Positions 1 through 8,515 of a stretch of 64,000 bases of DNA are shown piece after piece. Below the pieces are notes generated by a model. The model had not been told where the DNA came from, searched no databases, and was given only the letters and a program-made list of their open reading frames with translations. The DNA lies in contig NZ_BMOC01000014.1 of the NCBI RefSeq assembly GCF_014646875.1, forward strand, positions 33,253 to 97,252, read 5' to 3'. The first letter of the stretch is position 1. Every line of letters begins with the position of its first letter. The position numbers and the translations under genes were made by a program. The DNA comes from Halobellus salinus (GTDB taxonomy: Archaea > Halobacteriota > Halobacteria > Halobacteriales > Haloferacaceae).

Positions 1-1805
1 CGTACCCGATCGCGCTGGCTGACTCGCTGTACTTCGGCGGGTTCGACCGCGAACACACCCGGTACCTCCTCGACGGCGTGGTCGAGGGGATCGCGGACTA
101 CGGCAACGCGATCGGCGTCCCGACGGTGGGCGGGAGCGTCGAGTTTCACGACGGCTACGAGGGGAACCCCCTGGTCAACGTGGCCTGCGTCGGCCTCGTC
201 GACGGGGAGCGTCTGGTGACCGCCGAGGCGCAGGCGGCCGGCAACAAGCTGGTGCTCGTCGGCAACGCGACCGGACGGGACGGCCTCGGCGGCGCGTCGT
301 TCGCCAGCGAGGATCTCGCTGAGGACGCCGAAACCGAGGACCGCCCGGCGGTGCAGGTGGGCGACCCCTACTCGGAGAAGCTCCTGATCGAGGCCAACGA
401 GGATCTGATCGACGCCGGCCTGGTGCAGTCCGCGCGGGACCTCGGTGCAGCGGGACTCGGCGGCGCCTCCTCGGAACTCGTCGCGAAGGGTGGGTTCGGC
501 GCGCGGATCGAACTCGACCGGGTCCACCAGCGCGAGCCGAACATGAACCCTCTGGAGATCGTGCTCGCGGAGTCCCAAGAGCGGATGGTCTACGAGGTCC
601 GCCTGGAGGATGTCGACGACGTCGCGGCGGTGGCGGAACGGTACGACCTCGGGTGTTCAGTGATCGGCGAGGTCGCCGAGGGCAACTACGTCTGTACTTT
701 CGAGGGGAGCGAGCCGGGAGAGCGCGAAACCGTCGTCGACGTGCCCGCGGAGTTCCTGGCGGACGGCGCACCGATGAACGATCTCGTCACTGTCGAGCCC
801 CCGGAACCGGAACGGAACCCCCCCGACGTCGATGTCGAAGCCGCGTTCGAGGCGGTCGTCGGGTCGCCCAATGCGGCCTCGAAACGGTGGGTCTACCGAC
901 AGTACGACCACGAGGTCGGCACGCGGACGGCGCTGCGGCCCGGCGACGACGCCGCGATTGTCGCACTCCGGGAGGCCGGGACCGGGCTCGCAATCTCGTC
1001 GGGCGCGGTCCCCGCCTGGACCGACTGTGCGCCGTACGACGGCGCACGCGCGGTGGCGCTAGAGAACGCCACGAACCTCGCGGCGAAGGGAGCGACGCCG
1101 CTGGCTGCAGTCGACTGCCTGAACGGCGGCAACCCCGAGACGCCGGACGTTTACGGCGGGTTCTCCGCGGTGGTCGACGGGCTCGCGGACATGTGCAGAG
1201 AGCTGTCGGTGCCGGTGGTCGGCGGGAACGTGTCGCTGTACAACGACTCTGTGGCGGGGCCGATCCCGCCGACGCCGACACTCGCGATGATTGGCACGAA
1301 GGCCGGCTACGACGCGCCGACGGCCGAGCTTGACGGCGACGGTGCGCTCCTACTCGTTGGCGCCGGCAGCGACGCGCTCGGCGGGTCGGAGCTCCTGTCG
1401 CAGGCGGGGGGGACCGACCGGTTCCCGACACTGCCCGAGAACGCCCCTGAGGTGGTCGCGACGCTCGCGGATGTCGCGGACGCCGACGCAACGCTGTCGG
1501 TCCACGACGTGAGCACCGGCGGGCTGGCGGTCGCGCTCGCGGAACTGCTCACCGCCGATGCGGGTGCGGACGTCGCCGTCGACGACGCCGTCTCGCTCTT
1601 CGAGGAGACGCCAGGCCGCGCGGTCGTCGAGACAACCGACCCGGAGAGTGTGGCGGAGGCGTTCGACGACGTCGCACCGGTCACGCGGCTCGGAACGGCG
1701 ACCGACGACGGCTCGTTGTCGCTCGACGTCGGTGGGGAGGAACTGACGGTCGACGCCGACCGGGTCGCCGCGATCCGCGGCGTGCTCGACGAAGCGTTGG
1801 ATTGA
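1..1805 (+). CDS. purL: Phosphoribosylformylglycinamidine synthase II, C-terminal part (5' truncated by window edge)
   Basis: The reading frame is open from base 3, so the gene starts before the window; the visible part is about 600 residues. PurL converts FGAR to FGAM with ATP and ammonia in cytoplasmic purine synthesis. The visible part shows the AIRS/PurM-like repeat: a first half with [16 protein letters not shown] and a second half beginning near residue 290 with a [13 protein letters not shown] motif, then GGNVSLYND and [14 protein letters not shown], which are typical of PurL nucleotide-binding and metal-binding segments. It ends in TGA at 1803. The small opposite-strand gene after it is probably unrelated. 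Identity is confident; only the N-terminus is missing. Confidence 0.95.
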   Translation, partial: YPIALADSLYFGGFDREHTRYLLDGVVEGIADYGNAIGVPTVGGSVEFHDGYEGNPLVNVACVGLVDGERLVTAEAQAAGNKLVLVGNATGRDGLGGASFASEDLAEDAETEDRPAVQVGDPYSEKLLIEANEDLIDAGLVQSARDLGAAGLGGASSELVAKGGFGARIELDRVHQREPNMNPLEIVLAESQERMVYEVRLEDVDDVAAVAERYDLGCSVIGEVAEGNYVCTFEGSEPGERETVVDVPAEFLADGAPMNDLVTVEPPEPERNPPDVDVEAAFEAVVGSPNAASKRWVYRQYDHEVGTRTALRPGDDAAIVALREAGTGLAISSGAVPAWTDCAPYDGARAVALENATNLAAKGATPLAAVDCLNGGNPETPDVYGGFSAVVDGLADMCRELSVPVVGGNVSLYNDSVAGPIPPTPTLAMIGTKAGYDAPTAELDGDGALLLVGAGSDALGGSELLSQAGGTDRFPTLPENAPEVVATLADVADADATLSVHDVSTGGLAVALAELLTADAGADVAVDDAVSLFEETPGRAVVETTDPESVAEAFDDVAPVTRLGTATDDGSLSLDVGGEELTVDADRVAAIRGVLDEALD

Positions 1806-1830
1806 CGAGAAGTGCGCAGCGGTTCTGCCG

Positions 1831-2046
1831 CTACAACAACAGCGGGATCCCGAACACGACGACGAGACCCACGACAAGCACCACTAGCCCGGTCGTCACC
1901 TGGCTCGATCCGAACTCCTGCATCGGCGAGGTGACGCGCCCCGCGTCGGCGCCCCCGTGGTCGCCGTGTTCGGCAGCGTGGTCCTCGTGTGCCTCACCGT
2001 GGTCCTCGTGTGTCTCGGCGTGGCCGTCCGCGTCGTGGTCACTCAT
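1831..2046 (-). CDS. Small His-rich single-pass membrane protein (resembles haloarchaeal DUF7550)
   Basis: A 71-residue protein: the first about 40 residues are very rich in His, Asp and Glu (SDHDADGHAETHEDHGEAHE), followed by TSPMQEFGSSQVTTG and one hydrophobic C-terminal helix (GLVVLVVGLVVVFGIPLLL). I chose the ATG at 2046 because the hydrophilic His/Asp run starts there; an upstream GTG at 2133 would add an unlikely basic segment. The SPMQEFG...TTGLVVL pattern matches a small haloarchaeal membrane family that I recall as DUF7550, but the number is from memory. Metal binding by the His-rich face is only an inference. It converges with purL, leaving 25 bp between the stops. Confidence 0.7.
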   Translation of the reverse strand: MSDHDADGHAETHEDHGEAHEDHAAEHGDHGGADAGRVTSPMQEFGSSQVTTGLVVLVVGLVVVFGIPLLL

Positions 2047-2336
2047 ACGCGGTGGATCAGCCTCAGATGGTAAAACGCTCCCGGATCCTGCCGGGTCGCG
2101 GGTCAGGAATCGAAACGGGCGAACAGGCGACACGCCGCTGGAGCCCGCCGGCTCCCGTCCCGCGACACACCGTGTCGCACACCCGCACGTGTGTCGCGGC
2201 CGATCTCAGGACACGCGGCGTCTGGCCGCGGTCACGTGTATAAACGTTCGTCACAGGGTCGGATCCGGGGTCGAAGCAACCCGCCCACCGGATCCAGACC
2301 CCTTTTGACGCGGCGTCGCCTACCGTGAGCTATCAG

Positions 2337-3152
2337 ATGACGCTCACGAAACGGATCATCCCCTGCATCGACGTCGATCTCGACGACGACGGCAACCCTG
2401 CGGTCTACACCGGCGTCAACTTCGAGGACCTGCAGTACACCGGCGACCCGGTGGAGATGGCGAAACTGTACAACGAGGCGGGCGCCGACGAGTTCGTCTT
2501 CCTCGACATTACCGCCTCCGCGGCGGGCCGGGAGACGATGCTCGATACGGTCTCAGCAGTCGCCGACGAGGTGTTCATCCCGCTCACGGTCGGCGGCGGG
2601 ATCCGGACTCGCGACGACATCAAGGAGACCCTCCGGGCGGGCGCCGACAAGGTCTCGATCAACACTGCGGCGCTGGAAAACCCCGAGGTGATCGACGAGG
2701 GCGCCCGGTCGTTCGGGTCGCAGTGCATCGTGATCTCCGTCGACGCGCGGCGGCGGTACGACGAGGCGGGCGAACACTACGTCGGGATTAACGGCGAGTC
2801 CTGCTGGTTCGAGTGTACAGTGAAAGGCGGGCGTGAGGGAACCGGCGTCGACGTGGTCGAGTGGGCGCGTGAGGCCGAGTCGCGCGGCGCGGGCGAACTG
2901 TTCGTCAACTCAATCGACGCCGACGGCACCAAGGACGGATACGACATCCCGCTCACAACGGCCGTCTGCGACGCCGTCTCCACCCCCGTGATCGCCTCCT
3001 CGGGGTGTGGCGGCCCCGAGGACATGCACGAGGTGTTTACCGACGCCGGCGCGGACGCGGGGCTGGCGGCGTCGATTTTCCACTTCGGCGACTACAGTAT
3101 TCAAGACACTAAGGCGTATCTCGACGAGCGCGGCGTTCCGGTCCGGTTGTGA
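2337..3152 (+). CDS. hisF: Imidazole glycerol phosphate synthase cyclase subunit HisF
   Basis: 271 residues. HisF is the (beta/alpha)8 cyclase that uses ammonia from HisH to turn PRFAR into imidazole glycerol phosphate and AICAR, linking histidine and purine synthesis. The N-terminal LTKRIIPCIDVD carries the catalytic Asp; the phosphate-binding segments VGGGIRTRDD and IASSGCGGPED, and the second catalytic Asp in SIDADGTKDGYD, are present. I start at ATG 2337 because family members begin at MTLTKR; an in-frame GTG at 2325 is possible. A pyrimidine-rich TTTTGA element lies about 30 bp upstream. No other his gene is adjacent. Confidence 0.95.
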   Translation: MTLTKRIIPCIDVDLDDDGNPAVYTGVNFEDLQYTGDPVEMAKLYNEAGADEFVFLDITASAAGRETMLDTVSAVADEVFIPLTVGGGIRTRDDIKETLRAGADKVSINTAALENPEVIDEGARSFGSQCIVISVDARRRYDEAGEHYVGINGESCWFECTVKGGREGTGVDVVEWAREAESRGAGELFVNSIDADGTKDGYDIPLTTAVCDAVSTPVIASSGCGGPEDMHEVFTDAGADAGLAASIFHFGDYSIQDTKAYLDERGVPVRL

Positions 3153-3187
3153 GACGCCGACGGGAGTCGGAGCGGGGCCGGGAGCCG

Positions 3188-3475
3188 CTACGGCGCAGCG
3201 GCCTCGAACGCCTCGGAAAAGTCCTCGACAGTCGTCTGGACGTCGCGGGACGCGCCACCCAGCGCGTCGAGCGGGTCGACGCCGGCCTCGGTCTTGATCG
3301 AGAGGATGGGTTCGGTCTGGCCCCCCGATTGTTCCGGGTTCATATCGTACGTAGCCGCGGCGACGCCGTCGGTCTCCAGGAGTGCACCCTTGATTACGTT
3401 CATAAACGTGTGGTCCTCGCCCGCAACCTCCATCCGGAGTTCCTCGTCGGTCTTGTCGATGACCCGCAGTTCCAT
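3188..3475 (-). CDS. rpo11: DNA-directed RNA polymerase subunit Rpo11 (L)
   Basis: 95 residues, the usual length of archaeal subunit L, the homologue of eukaryotic Rpb11/AC19. It pairs with Rpo3 to nucleate RNA polymerase assembly. The hallmark [16 protein letters not shown] segment near residues 19-34 corresponds to the conserved alpha-motif of the Rpb11/RpoA dimerisation domain, followed by [20 protein letters not shown]. The ATG at 3475 is the only sensible start. It lies convergent to hisF (35 bp gap) and 25 bp downstream of the MBL-fold gene on the same strand, so the two may be co-transcribed. Confidence 0.95.
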   Translation of the reverse strand: MELRVIDKTDEELRMEVAGEDHTFMNVIKGALLETDGVAAATYDMNPEQSGGQTEPILSIKTEAGVDPLDALGGASRDVQTTVEDFSEAFEAAAP

Positions 3476-3500
3476 ATGCGATGTAGCTGACGCCGGCGTT

Positions 3501-4502
3501 TCAGTATTTCGTATTCGGGAACAGCGACGGAACGTCGGGGTCGACGTCGACGAGGTGGAACTCGTCCCCGTCGCGCTCGACGATCCCGTGGCGTTCGAGG
3601 TGGTCGAGGTGTGCGAACGCCTCGCCGGGGCCGTGGAGGACGTGGATCCCCTCGAGTTCGCCGAACAGCCGGGCGCTGACCGTCCAGGTGTCGGCCGGGC
3701 CCTGGTCGTCGAGCGCTTCGATCACACGCCGCGTGCGGTCGATGTGGTGGGTCCGGATCTCACCCGCTCGCCCGGCAGGGTCGTCGATCGGATCCCGGTG
3801 GCCGGGCCACGCGCGGTCGAGGTCGCGGGCCGCCAGCCGATCCAGGCTGTCGACGTACTGCGCCAGCGGGTGGCCGACGCGGAGGTCCGCACCGCCGACG
3901 TTCGGGGTGTACTGCGGAAGGATGGCGTCGCCGACGAACGCCTCGGCGGACTGGGTCGGCGAGCCGTCCGCGGAAACCGTCTCGTAGGCGACCAGCCCGG
4001 CGGCGTGGCCGGGGAGGTGCAACACCGAGAGTGCTCCGTCCCCGGCCGCGACGCGGTCGCCGTCGGTCAGCGGCTCGACCGCCACCGACTCGCCCGCCGC
4101 GCCCGCGAACTCGGTCCGGAACGCCTCGAGTTCCGCCCGCTTGGCCGGGGGGATTCCCCACGCCTCGAACTGGCGGTCCCGGCGGTCCCACAGGTCCGAA
4201 AACGCGTCGTCGTCGCCCGCGACGAGCGGCACGTCAGCCTCGTGGGCGAACACCGTCGCCCCCGACTCCACGGCGAGTTCACCCGCGAGCCCGCTGTGGT
4301 CGGCGTGCCAGTGCGTGAGCAGGATCCGGTCGAGATCCGGGAGGTCGAGGCCGGCGTCGGAGAGCCCCTCGACGAGGTCGGCCCGGACGTCGGGCGTCGA
4401 GACGCCGGTGTCGATCAGCGTCGGCGTGTCGCCGTTGAGCACGTACGCGTTGTTCCGCCCCTCGAACACCGTGTTCCCGAGCCGGATCCGCGTGAGTTTC
4501 AT
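3501..4502 (-). CDS. MBL-fold metallo-hydrolase
   Basis: 333 residues. The metallo-beta-lactamase fold is clear: [10 protein letters not shown] (HxHxDH metal motif) near residues 60-70, [10 protein letters not shown] near 155 and WPGHRDPI near 215 supply further metal ligands. The C-terminal 70 residues look like a small winged-helix-type domain ([36 protein letters not shown] in outline), as in LACTB2-like and related hydrolases. The start is ATG 4502, where the conserved [10 protein letters not shown] beta strand begins; the frame stays open upstream but gives basic non-homologous sequence. Substrate unknown: hydrolysis of a thioester, lactone or RNA are all possible. Confidence 0.85.
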   Translation of the reverse strand: MKLTRIRLGNTVFEGRNNAYVLNGDTPTLIDTGVSTPDVRADLVEGLSDAGLDLPDLDRILLTHWHADHSGLAGELAVESGATVFAHEADVPLVAGDDDAFSDLWDRRDRQFEAWGIPPAKRAELEAFRTEFAGAAGESVAVEPLTDGDRVAAGDGALSVLHLPGHAAGLVAYETVSADGSPTQSAEAFVGDAILPQYTPNVGGADLRVGHPLAQYVDSLDRLAARDLDRAWPGHRDPIDDPAGRAGEIRTHHIDRTRRVIEALDDQGPADTWTVSARLFGELEGIHVLHGPGEAFAHLDHLERHGIVERDGDEFHLVDVDPDVPSLFPNTKY

Positions 4503-4794
4503 ACCTCGATACACGAGCGGGCGGGTATGAGCGTTGTCGTCCCCCGTCGGTGTCGGCGGGGCCAGCGGTCGGCGGACAACGCGGCTGTCTGGGACCTCCG
4601 CGCGCTGTCGGTGGAGCGACTCCCGGGCCCGCGGCAGCAGCGATCCCGCCGGAACGGCCGGGCGCGAACGAGCGGCGAACGTGCGAACGACACGAGAACG
4701 GAGCGGGCGGACGCAACCGCGGACTGACACGAGGGTGTCGCCGACTGGACAGCCCGAGCGGCCCCGGAGACCGGTGGCGTACGGGCGGGGAGGA

Positions 4795-5042
4795 ACCGCT
4801 GTCGCGAGCGTGGTGTCTCTCCTCGGCGCGTGGGCGCACCTCTACGCGGTGGAGGGCTCACCCCGAACGCGGGACTCGTGATCGGGCCGGTCGTCGTCGT
4901 CATCCCGGACGGGCCGGTTCTCGCGCTCGTCGTGGTGGCCCCGACGGCGACTGCGGGGCTGTTTCGCAGTGACGTCGGAGAGAGCGTCTCACCGGCCGGT
5001 GAATCGGAACCCGGGTGTTGGGACAGTGATCCCGACTACTGA
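4795..5042 (+). pseudogene. Possible frameshifted two-helix membrane protein remnant
   Basis: There is no intact gene between 4503 and 5401. Here, one frame encodes a hydrophobic run (VASVVSLLGAWAHLYAV, 4801-4851) that stops after SPRTRDS, while the frame one base later continues with LTPNAGLVIG and a second hydrophobic run (VVVVIPDGPVLALVVVA) and a hydrophilic tail ending in TGA at 5040. Joining the frames near 4850-4860 would give a plausible small two-helix membrane protein. I do not recognise the family. It could instead be a short intact ORF starting at GTG 4830, or chance in GC-rich DNA. Low confidence. Confidence 0.3.
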
Positions 5043-5089
5043 CGGTCGCCCGACGGTTCGGCAGCGACCGATCGGCGACGAGGATGGTG

Positions 5090-5200
5090 AAAGAAAGGGG
5101 TCCGCGAGGACCCCTGACTGACCAAGCCACTGCGGAGAGCACCAGTCTCGCAGGCTTTTGCCTGACGCGCCCGGCGTTTCCGGGCCGGACGCGCCGTATT
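5090..5200 (-). ncRNA. Structured small RNA candidate with terminator-like hairpin
   Basis: Read on the minus strand, three consecutive hairpins occur: a 12-bp stem (5195-5184 pairing with 5175-5164, loop of 8), a 5-bp stem CAGGC/GCCTG with a four-base loop (5164-5151), and an 8-bp stem AGGGGTCC/GGACCCCT with a TCGC tetraloop (5115-5096) followed by TTCTTTC. Between hairpins two and three, GACT and AGTC can close a larger arm. The last hairpin plus T-rich tract looks like a terminator for a minus-strand transcript. The sequence upstream on that strand (5200-5280) is strikingly AT-rich and could hold a promoter. No protein frame fits. It matches no RNA family that I recognise; a guide-type H/ACA RNA or regulatory sRNA are possibilities. 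Confidence 0.45.
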
Positions 5201-5401
5201 ATTGTCCAACGTTTGTGAGTAAAAATGCTATGATAGGGCCAAGATATACAATATATATTCTTATTATACCCCACTCGTCTTCTCGCTGTGTCTAATACTG
5301 CGCGATAGGTCGTTTCGGCTTCCGAAAGCGCAACTGTGTCCGGTCATTCCCGAAGACACCGACGCCACAACGGAGGTGGCAACCAGCCGGGACGGCAGGG
5401 A

Positions 5402-6040
5402 TCACCGAACGAGATACGACTCATCACCCGGGAGGAACCGACCGAGGTCCGCCTCGCGGCGGAAGTCCGTCGACTGGAGCTGTCCGAGTCCGTCGACCAG
5501 CCGGTCGTGGTGGGTTCCGTTCCACGCCGCCGGGTCCACGATGGGGATGACAAGAAAGCCGCGACCGACTCGTTCGGCGGCGTGTAGCGACTCCATATCC
5601 GGCTCGCCGTCCGCAGGGTGAGCGGTGTAGGTCTCCAGCACGTGCGCCGTCGCCCGTGCGCCGACCGGCAGGAGGACGTGGGCCGCGATCGCGCGGAGTT
5701 CGGCGTCGAAAACGGGTTCGAGTTCGTCGTACGACGACCGCGACGGCGGAGTCTCCGCGAGCGCGCACGGGTGAAGATATGAGAGGAACGTCTCCGCGAC
5801 AACCGGAGCGTCCCCCGTCGCGGCCAAAAGCCCGGCGTCGGCCAGTGCAGCCTGGAGCCGGCGCCCGGCCGCGTTGGTGAACGGCACCCCGGTGTCGAGG
5901 CCGCCGTGGACACCAGGGTGGTCGCCGATAACGTGGAACGCGGCGTTGGCGTCGCCGTACCCTGCCACGAAGCGCTTACACGGCGCGCACATCCCGAAGG
6001 GGTTGCTGATCCGGTCGGTGACGTTCTCCACGGCGACCAC
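5402..6040 (-). CDS. Uracil-DNA glycosylase superfamily protein
   Basis: 212 residues. The N-terminal CAPCKRFVAGYGDANAAFHVIGDHPG and GVPFTNAAGRRLQAAL segments match UDG-superfamily motif 1 (the G-[DE]-x-PG loop, here GDHPGVHGG) and the recognisable helix after it; VLLPVGARATAHVL is the middle beta strand, and IPIVDPAAWNGTHHDR near residue 170 occupies the position of the second active-site motif. Such enzymes excise uracil or related lesions in base excision repair. The CxxC and later Cys/His may hint at Fe-S binding, but four clear ligands are not obvious. Start ATG 6040, with the conserved NPFGMCAPC just inside. Confidence 0.75.
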   Translation of the reverse strand: MVAVENVTDRISNPFGMCAPCKRFVAGYGDANAAFHVIGDHPGVHGGLDTGVPFTNAAGRRLQAALADAGLLAATGDAPVVAETFLSYLHPCALAETPPSRSSYDELEPVFDAELRAIAAHVLLPVGARATAHVLETYTAHPADGEPDMESLHAAERVGRGFLVIPIVDPAAWNGTHHDRLVDGLGQLQSTDFRREADLGRFLPGDESYLVR

Positions 6041-6089
6041 AAGAGCAGCGTCGATTAAAACGGCTCGGTTCGGGGGGCTCGACGGGACC

Positions 6090-6563
6090 TCAGAGTTCGA
6101 CGCCCGAGGGGATCAGGCTGTGCGACCGGAGGAGGTTCCCCTCGGCATCGTACACCAGAAACGTCTGTTTCTCGTAGACAACGACCTCATCGCCGTCGAT
6201 GCCGACCTCAACGCGGTACCGGCCGTCGTCAGAGTCGGACGCGCGGCCATACTCTCGTGCCGCCCGGATGAACGTCAGTACGTCGTCAGCGGTCTGGTTG
6301 AGTTCCAGAACGAAATCACCGGTGATCCGGTTGGTGACGCTCACGACACCGCCGGCGTCCGACGCCTCGAGAGAGTCCTGCAGCCGGAACGCCACGTCGG
6401 TCTCCTCGGCGTCGAGATATGTGCCGGATGGATCCGAAAGCCGGCGCTCGAGTTCCTCTCTGGGGCCGCGAAAGTCGATCCGGACGAGCGGCTTCTCGGG
6501 ATCGCCGCTCCCGTCGACCCACGTGACATTGTCAACATCTAGCTCGAAGTAGTCCCGCCTCAT
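6090..6563 (-). CDS. DUF5793-type haloarchaeal protein
   Basis: 157 residues, soluble, acidic, no membrane segment or signal peptide. The N-terminus MRRDYFELDVDNVTWVD and the central DAEETDVAFRLQ match a haloarchaea-restricted family (DUF5793, from memory) of unknown function. The middle contains VVSVTNRITGDFVLELNQTADDVLTFIRAAREYG and the end VYEKQTFLVYDAEGNLLRSHSLIPSGVEL, suggesting a mostly beta fold. It is followed by the glycosylase gene on the same strand after 49 bp, so the two may be co-transcribed. No catalytic motif is apparent. Confidence 0.75.
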   Translation of the reverse strand: MRRDYFELDVDNVTWVDGSGDPEKPLVRIDFRGPREELERRLSDPSGTYLDAEETDVAFRLQDSLEASDAGGVVSVTNRITGDFVLELNQTADDVLTFIRAAREYGRASDSDDGRYRVEVGIDGDEVVVYEKQTFLVYDAEGNLLRSHSLIPSGVEL

Positions 6564-6744
6564 TCCGTACGCACGGTTTGGGTAGCATCAGGTATGAACG
6601 TAACGCCGTGTCAGACGGGTGGACGCCGAGTACCCCGCGTGGGCGGTGCCGGCGATCCGAGCGGTGATGTCGGGTGAGCCGGACGGGTCTCAGCAGTCGG
6701 GACTGGCGTTCTCACTGCGCACGACCCCGAGTATCCACGCCCAC

Positions 6745-6793
6745 CAACCAAGTTTGGTTGTACTATATCAATTCCATTGGGGAAGCTTTATGT
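6745..6793 (+). promoter_or_regulatory. Palindrome and TATA-like element upstream of the nrd operon
   Basis: A 7-2-7 inverted repeat, CAACCAA-GT-TTGGTTG (6745-6760), is followed by an AT-rich stretch and a TATA-like GCTTTATGT at 6785-6793, about 80 bp before nrdR. The dyad sits just upstream of the TATA/BRE region, where an archaeal activator or repressor would bind. Because nrdR encodes a reductase repressor, autoregulation is a natural guess, although the dyad does not look like the bacterial NrdR box. The remaining 300 bp from 6564 show no gene. Confidence 0.4.
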
Positions 6794-6871
6794 CCCAGGC
6801 TTTACCACCAGATGTTGCGGTCAAAACCGAGGGGCCCCACATATGAGGTTAAGACCCCAGAGGAGTAAGCA

Positions 6872-7369
6872 GTGACAACGATGAACTGTCCGGACTGCGG
6901 CAACGAGCAAACACGCGTCATCGATACAGGGGCCAGTGCCGACGGTACCTCCGTCCGACGGCGCCGCGAGTGTCAACGCTGTTCGTTCCGTTTTACGACC
7001 TACGAACGTCCGGGGTGGGAGTCCCTCCAAACAAAGAAGCGCGACGGGACCATCGAACCGTTTGAGCGACAGAAACTCCGCGCAGGGATCGAGCGAGCCG
7101 TTGAGAAGCGACATGTGACCGAGAAAACAGTGACTGGTCTCGTCGACGATATCGAGAGCGAACTACAAGACCGAGAGGGACGCATCGTCTCTTCGAGTCT
7201 CATCGGCGAACTCGTCTCTGAGAAGCTCCGCACGCTCGATAAGATCGCCTACATTCGATTTGTCTCCGTTTACAAAGCATTCGCCGAGCCGGAGGAATTT
7301 TTGAGAGAGCTTGATGCAGTCTTGGATGCAGAACTTGATGACTTCGAAGCCTCGACCGATTCACAATGA
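6872..7369 (+). CDS. nrdR: Transcriptional repressor NrdR
   Basis: 165 residues. NrdR senses ATP/dATP and represses ribonucleotide reductase genes. The N-terminal zinc ribbon shows CPDC near residue 6 and CQRC near residue 35, followed by FRFTTYERP, then an ATP-cone from about residue 50 (VEKRHVTEKTVTGLVDDIESELQDR) ending in RFVSVYKAF. The GTG at 6872 has GGAG six bases upstream, so I keep it; ATG 6881 (MNCPDCGN) is the start seen in bacterial relatives. Its stop overlaps the ATG of the next small ORF (ATGA, 7366-7369), so it heads the nrd operon. Confidence 0.92.
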   Translation: MTTMNCPDCGNEQTRVIDTGASADGTSVRRRRECQRCSFRFTTYERPGWESLQTKKRDGTIEPFERQKLRAGIERAVEKRHVTEKTVTGLVDDIESELQDREGRIVSSSLIGELVSEKLRTLDKIAYIRFVSVYKAFAEPEEFLRELDAVLDAELDDFEASTDSQ

Positions 7370-7506
7370 CACAAAGAGACGTAATTCAGACGAATGCGCG
7401 GTCAGTTCTTGACCGAGCGAACACAGCCCACGTCCAGATGCACAGACAACGACGGACCCAGAAATCGACCGACAGCGGACGACTCTTCCGGAGTACGTGC
7501 CAATGA
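7366..7506 (+). CDS. 46-residue translationally coupled ORF between nrdR and nrdB
   Basis: An ATG at 7366 overlaps the nrdR stop in an ATGA, and the ORF's own TGA (7504-7506) overlaps the nrdB ATG (7503) in a second ATGA. The product starts MTQRDVIQTNARSVLDRANT and is basic and glutamine-rich with no membrane segment, CxxC or recognisable domain. The double four-base overlap fills the whole gap between two operon genes, arguing that it is translated, either for a function or simply to couple nrdR and nrdB. It could also be a remnant of a longer gene. No family recognised. Confidence 0.5.
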   Translation: MTQRDVIQTNARSVLDRANTAHVQMHRQRRTQKSTDSGRLFRSTCQ

Positions 7507-8513
7507 CTGAAAGCAAAACAACGGGCGGAGATTCCGAGACTGACATCTTCTCCGAACGGACGCGGCTCAAACCGTACGAATACCCCGACGTCATCGAGTA
7601 CAAAGACGCGATACGGAACAGCTACTGGGTTCACACGGAGTTCAACTTCTCAGGAGACGTTCAAGACTTCAAGGTCAACACGACTCTCGCCGAGAAGACC
7701 GTTATCAAGCGGACGATGCTGGCCATCGCGCAGATTGAGGTCCAGGTCAAGACGTTCTGGGCAGACATCTACGACGAAATGCCCAAAGCAGAGGTCGGGA
7801 ACGTCGGCATGACCTTCGCAGAGAGTGAGGTCAGACACATGGACGCGTACAGCCACCTGCTCGACATCCTGGGGATTACGGAGGACTTCGAGGAGGTGAC
7901 CGACGTCCCCGCAATCGAAGAGCGGATCAGCTACCTCGACGAGTACCTCGAAAAGAGCGAGAGCGACGACACACAGGAGTACGTGATGAGTCTCCTGCTG
8001 TTCGCCACGTTCGTCGAGCACGTCTCGCTGTTCTCGCAGTTCCTCATCATGACGAGCTTCGACAAACACGAAAAGAAATTCAAGGGGATCGCGAACGCCG
8101 TCGAAGCAACCAGCAAGGAGGAGCAGATTCACGGACTGTTCGGTGTCGAACTCGTGGAGACGATTCGCGAGGAGAATCCGGACCTCTTCGACGAGGACTT
8201 CGAGGACGAGGTCCAAGCGGCCTGTCAGCAGGCGTTCGAGGCAGAGATGAAGATACTGGACTGGATCTTCGATGAGGGCGAACTGGAGTTCCTTCCCCGA
8301 GCGCACGTCGACGCGTTCCTGCGGGACCGGTTCAACCAGAGCCTCGAGAACGTCGGTGTCGAGCCGATATTCGACCCGGACGAGGGCCTGATCGAGAAAA
8401 CGCGGTGGTTCGAGGAGGACATCATGATGACGAAGGACAACGACTTCTTCAGCAAGCGGTCAACCACGTACAACAAGCACACACAGAGCGTTACCGCGGA
8501 CGACATATTCTAA
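7503..8513 (+). CDS. nrdB: Class I ribonucleotide reductase small (beta) subunit
   Basis: 336 residues, ferritin-like radical-generating subunit. Diiron ligands are visible: a first acidic residue in QVKTFWADIYDE, then the ExxH in ESEVRHMDAY with the likely tyrosyl-radical Tyr four residues after the His, then VEHVSLF and EEQIH for the second helix pair. The enzyme therefore looks like an oxygen-dependent Tyr-radical type. I prefer ATG 7503, coupled to the preceding mini-ORF stop; a GTG at 7497 is in frame. nrdA starts two bases after its TAA. Codon usage is less GC-rich than in flanking genes, suggesting acquisition. Confidence 0.93.
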   Translation: MTESKTTGGDSETDIFSERTRLKPYEYPDVIEYKDAIRNSYWVHTEFNFSGDVQDFKVNTTLAEKTVIKRTMLAIAQIEVQVKTFWADIYDEMPKAEVGNVGMTFAESEVRHMDAYSHLLDILGITEDFEEVTDVPAIEERISYLDEYLEKSESDDTQEYVMSLLLFATFVEHVSLFSQFLIMTSFDKHEKKFKGIANAVEATSKEEQIHGLFGVELVETIREENPDLFDEDFEDEVQAACQQAFEAEMKILDWIFDEGELEFLPRAHVDAFLRDRFNQSLENVGVEPIFDPDEGLIEKTRWFEEDIMMTKDNDFFSKRSTTYNKHTQSVTADDIF

Positions 8514-8515
8514 CA

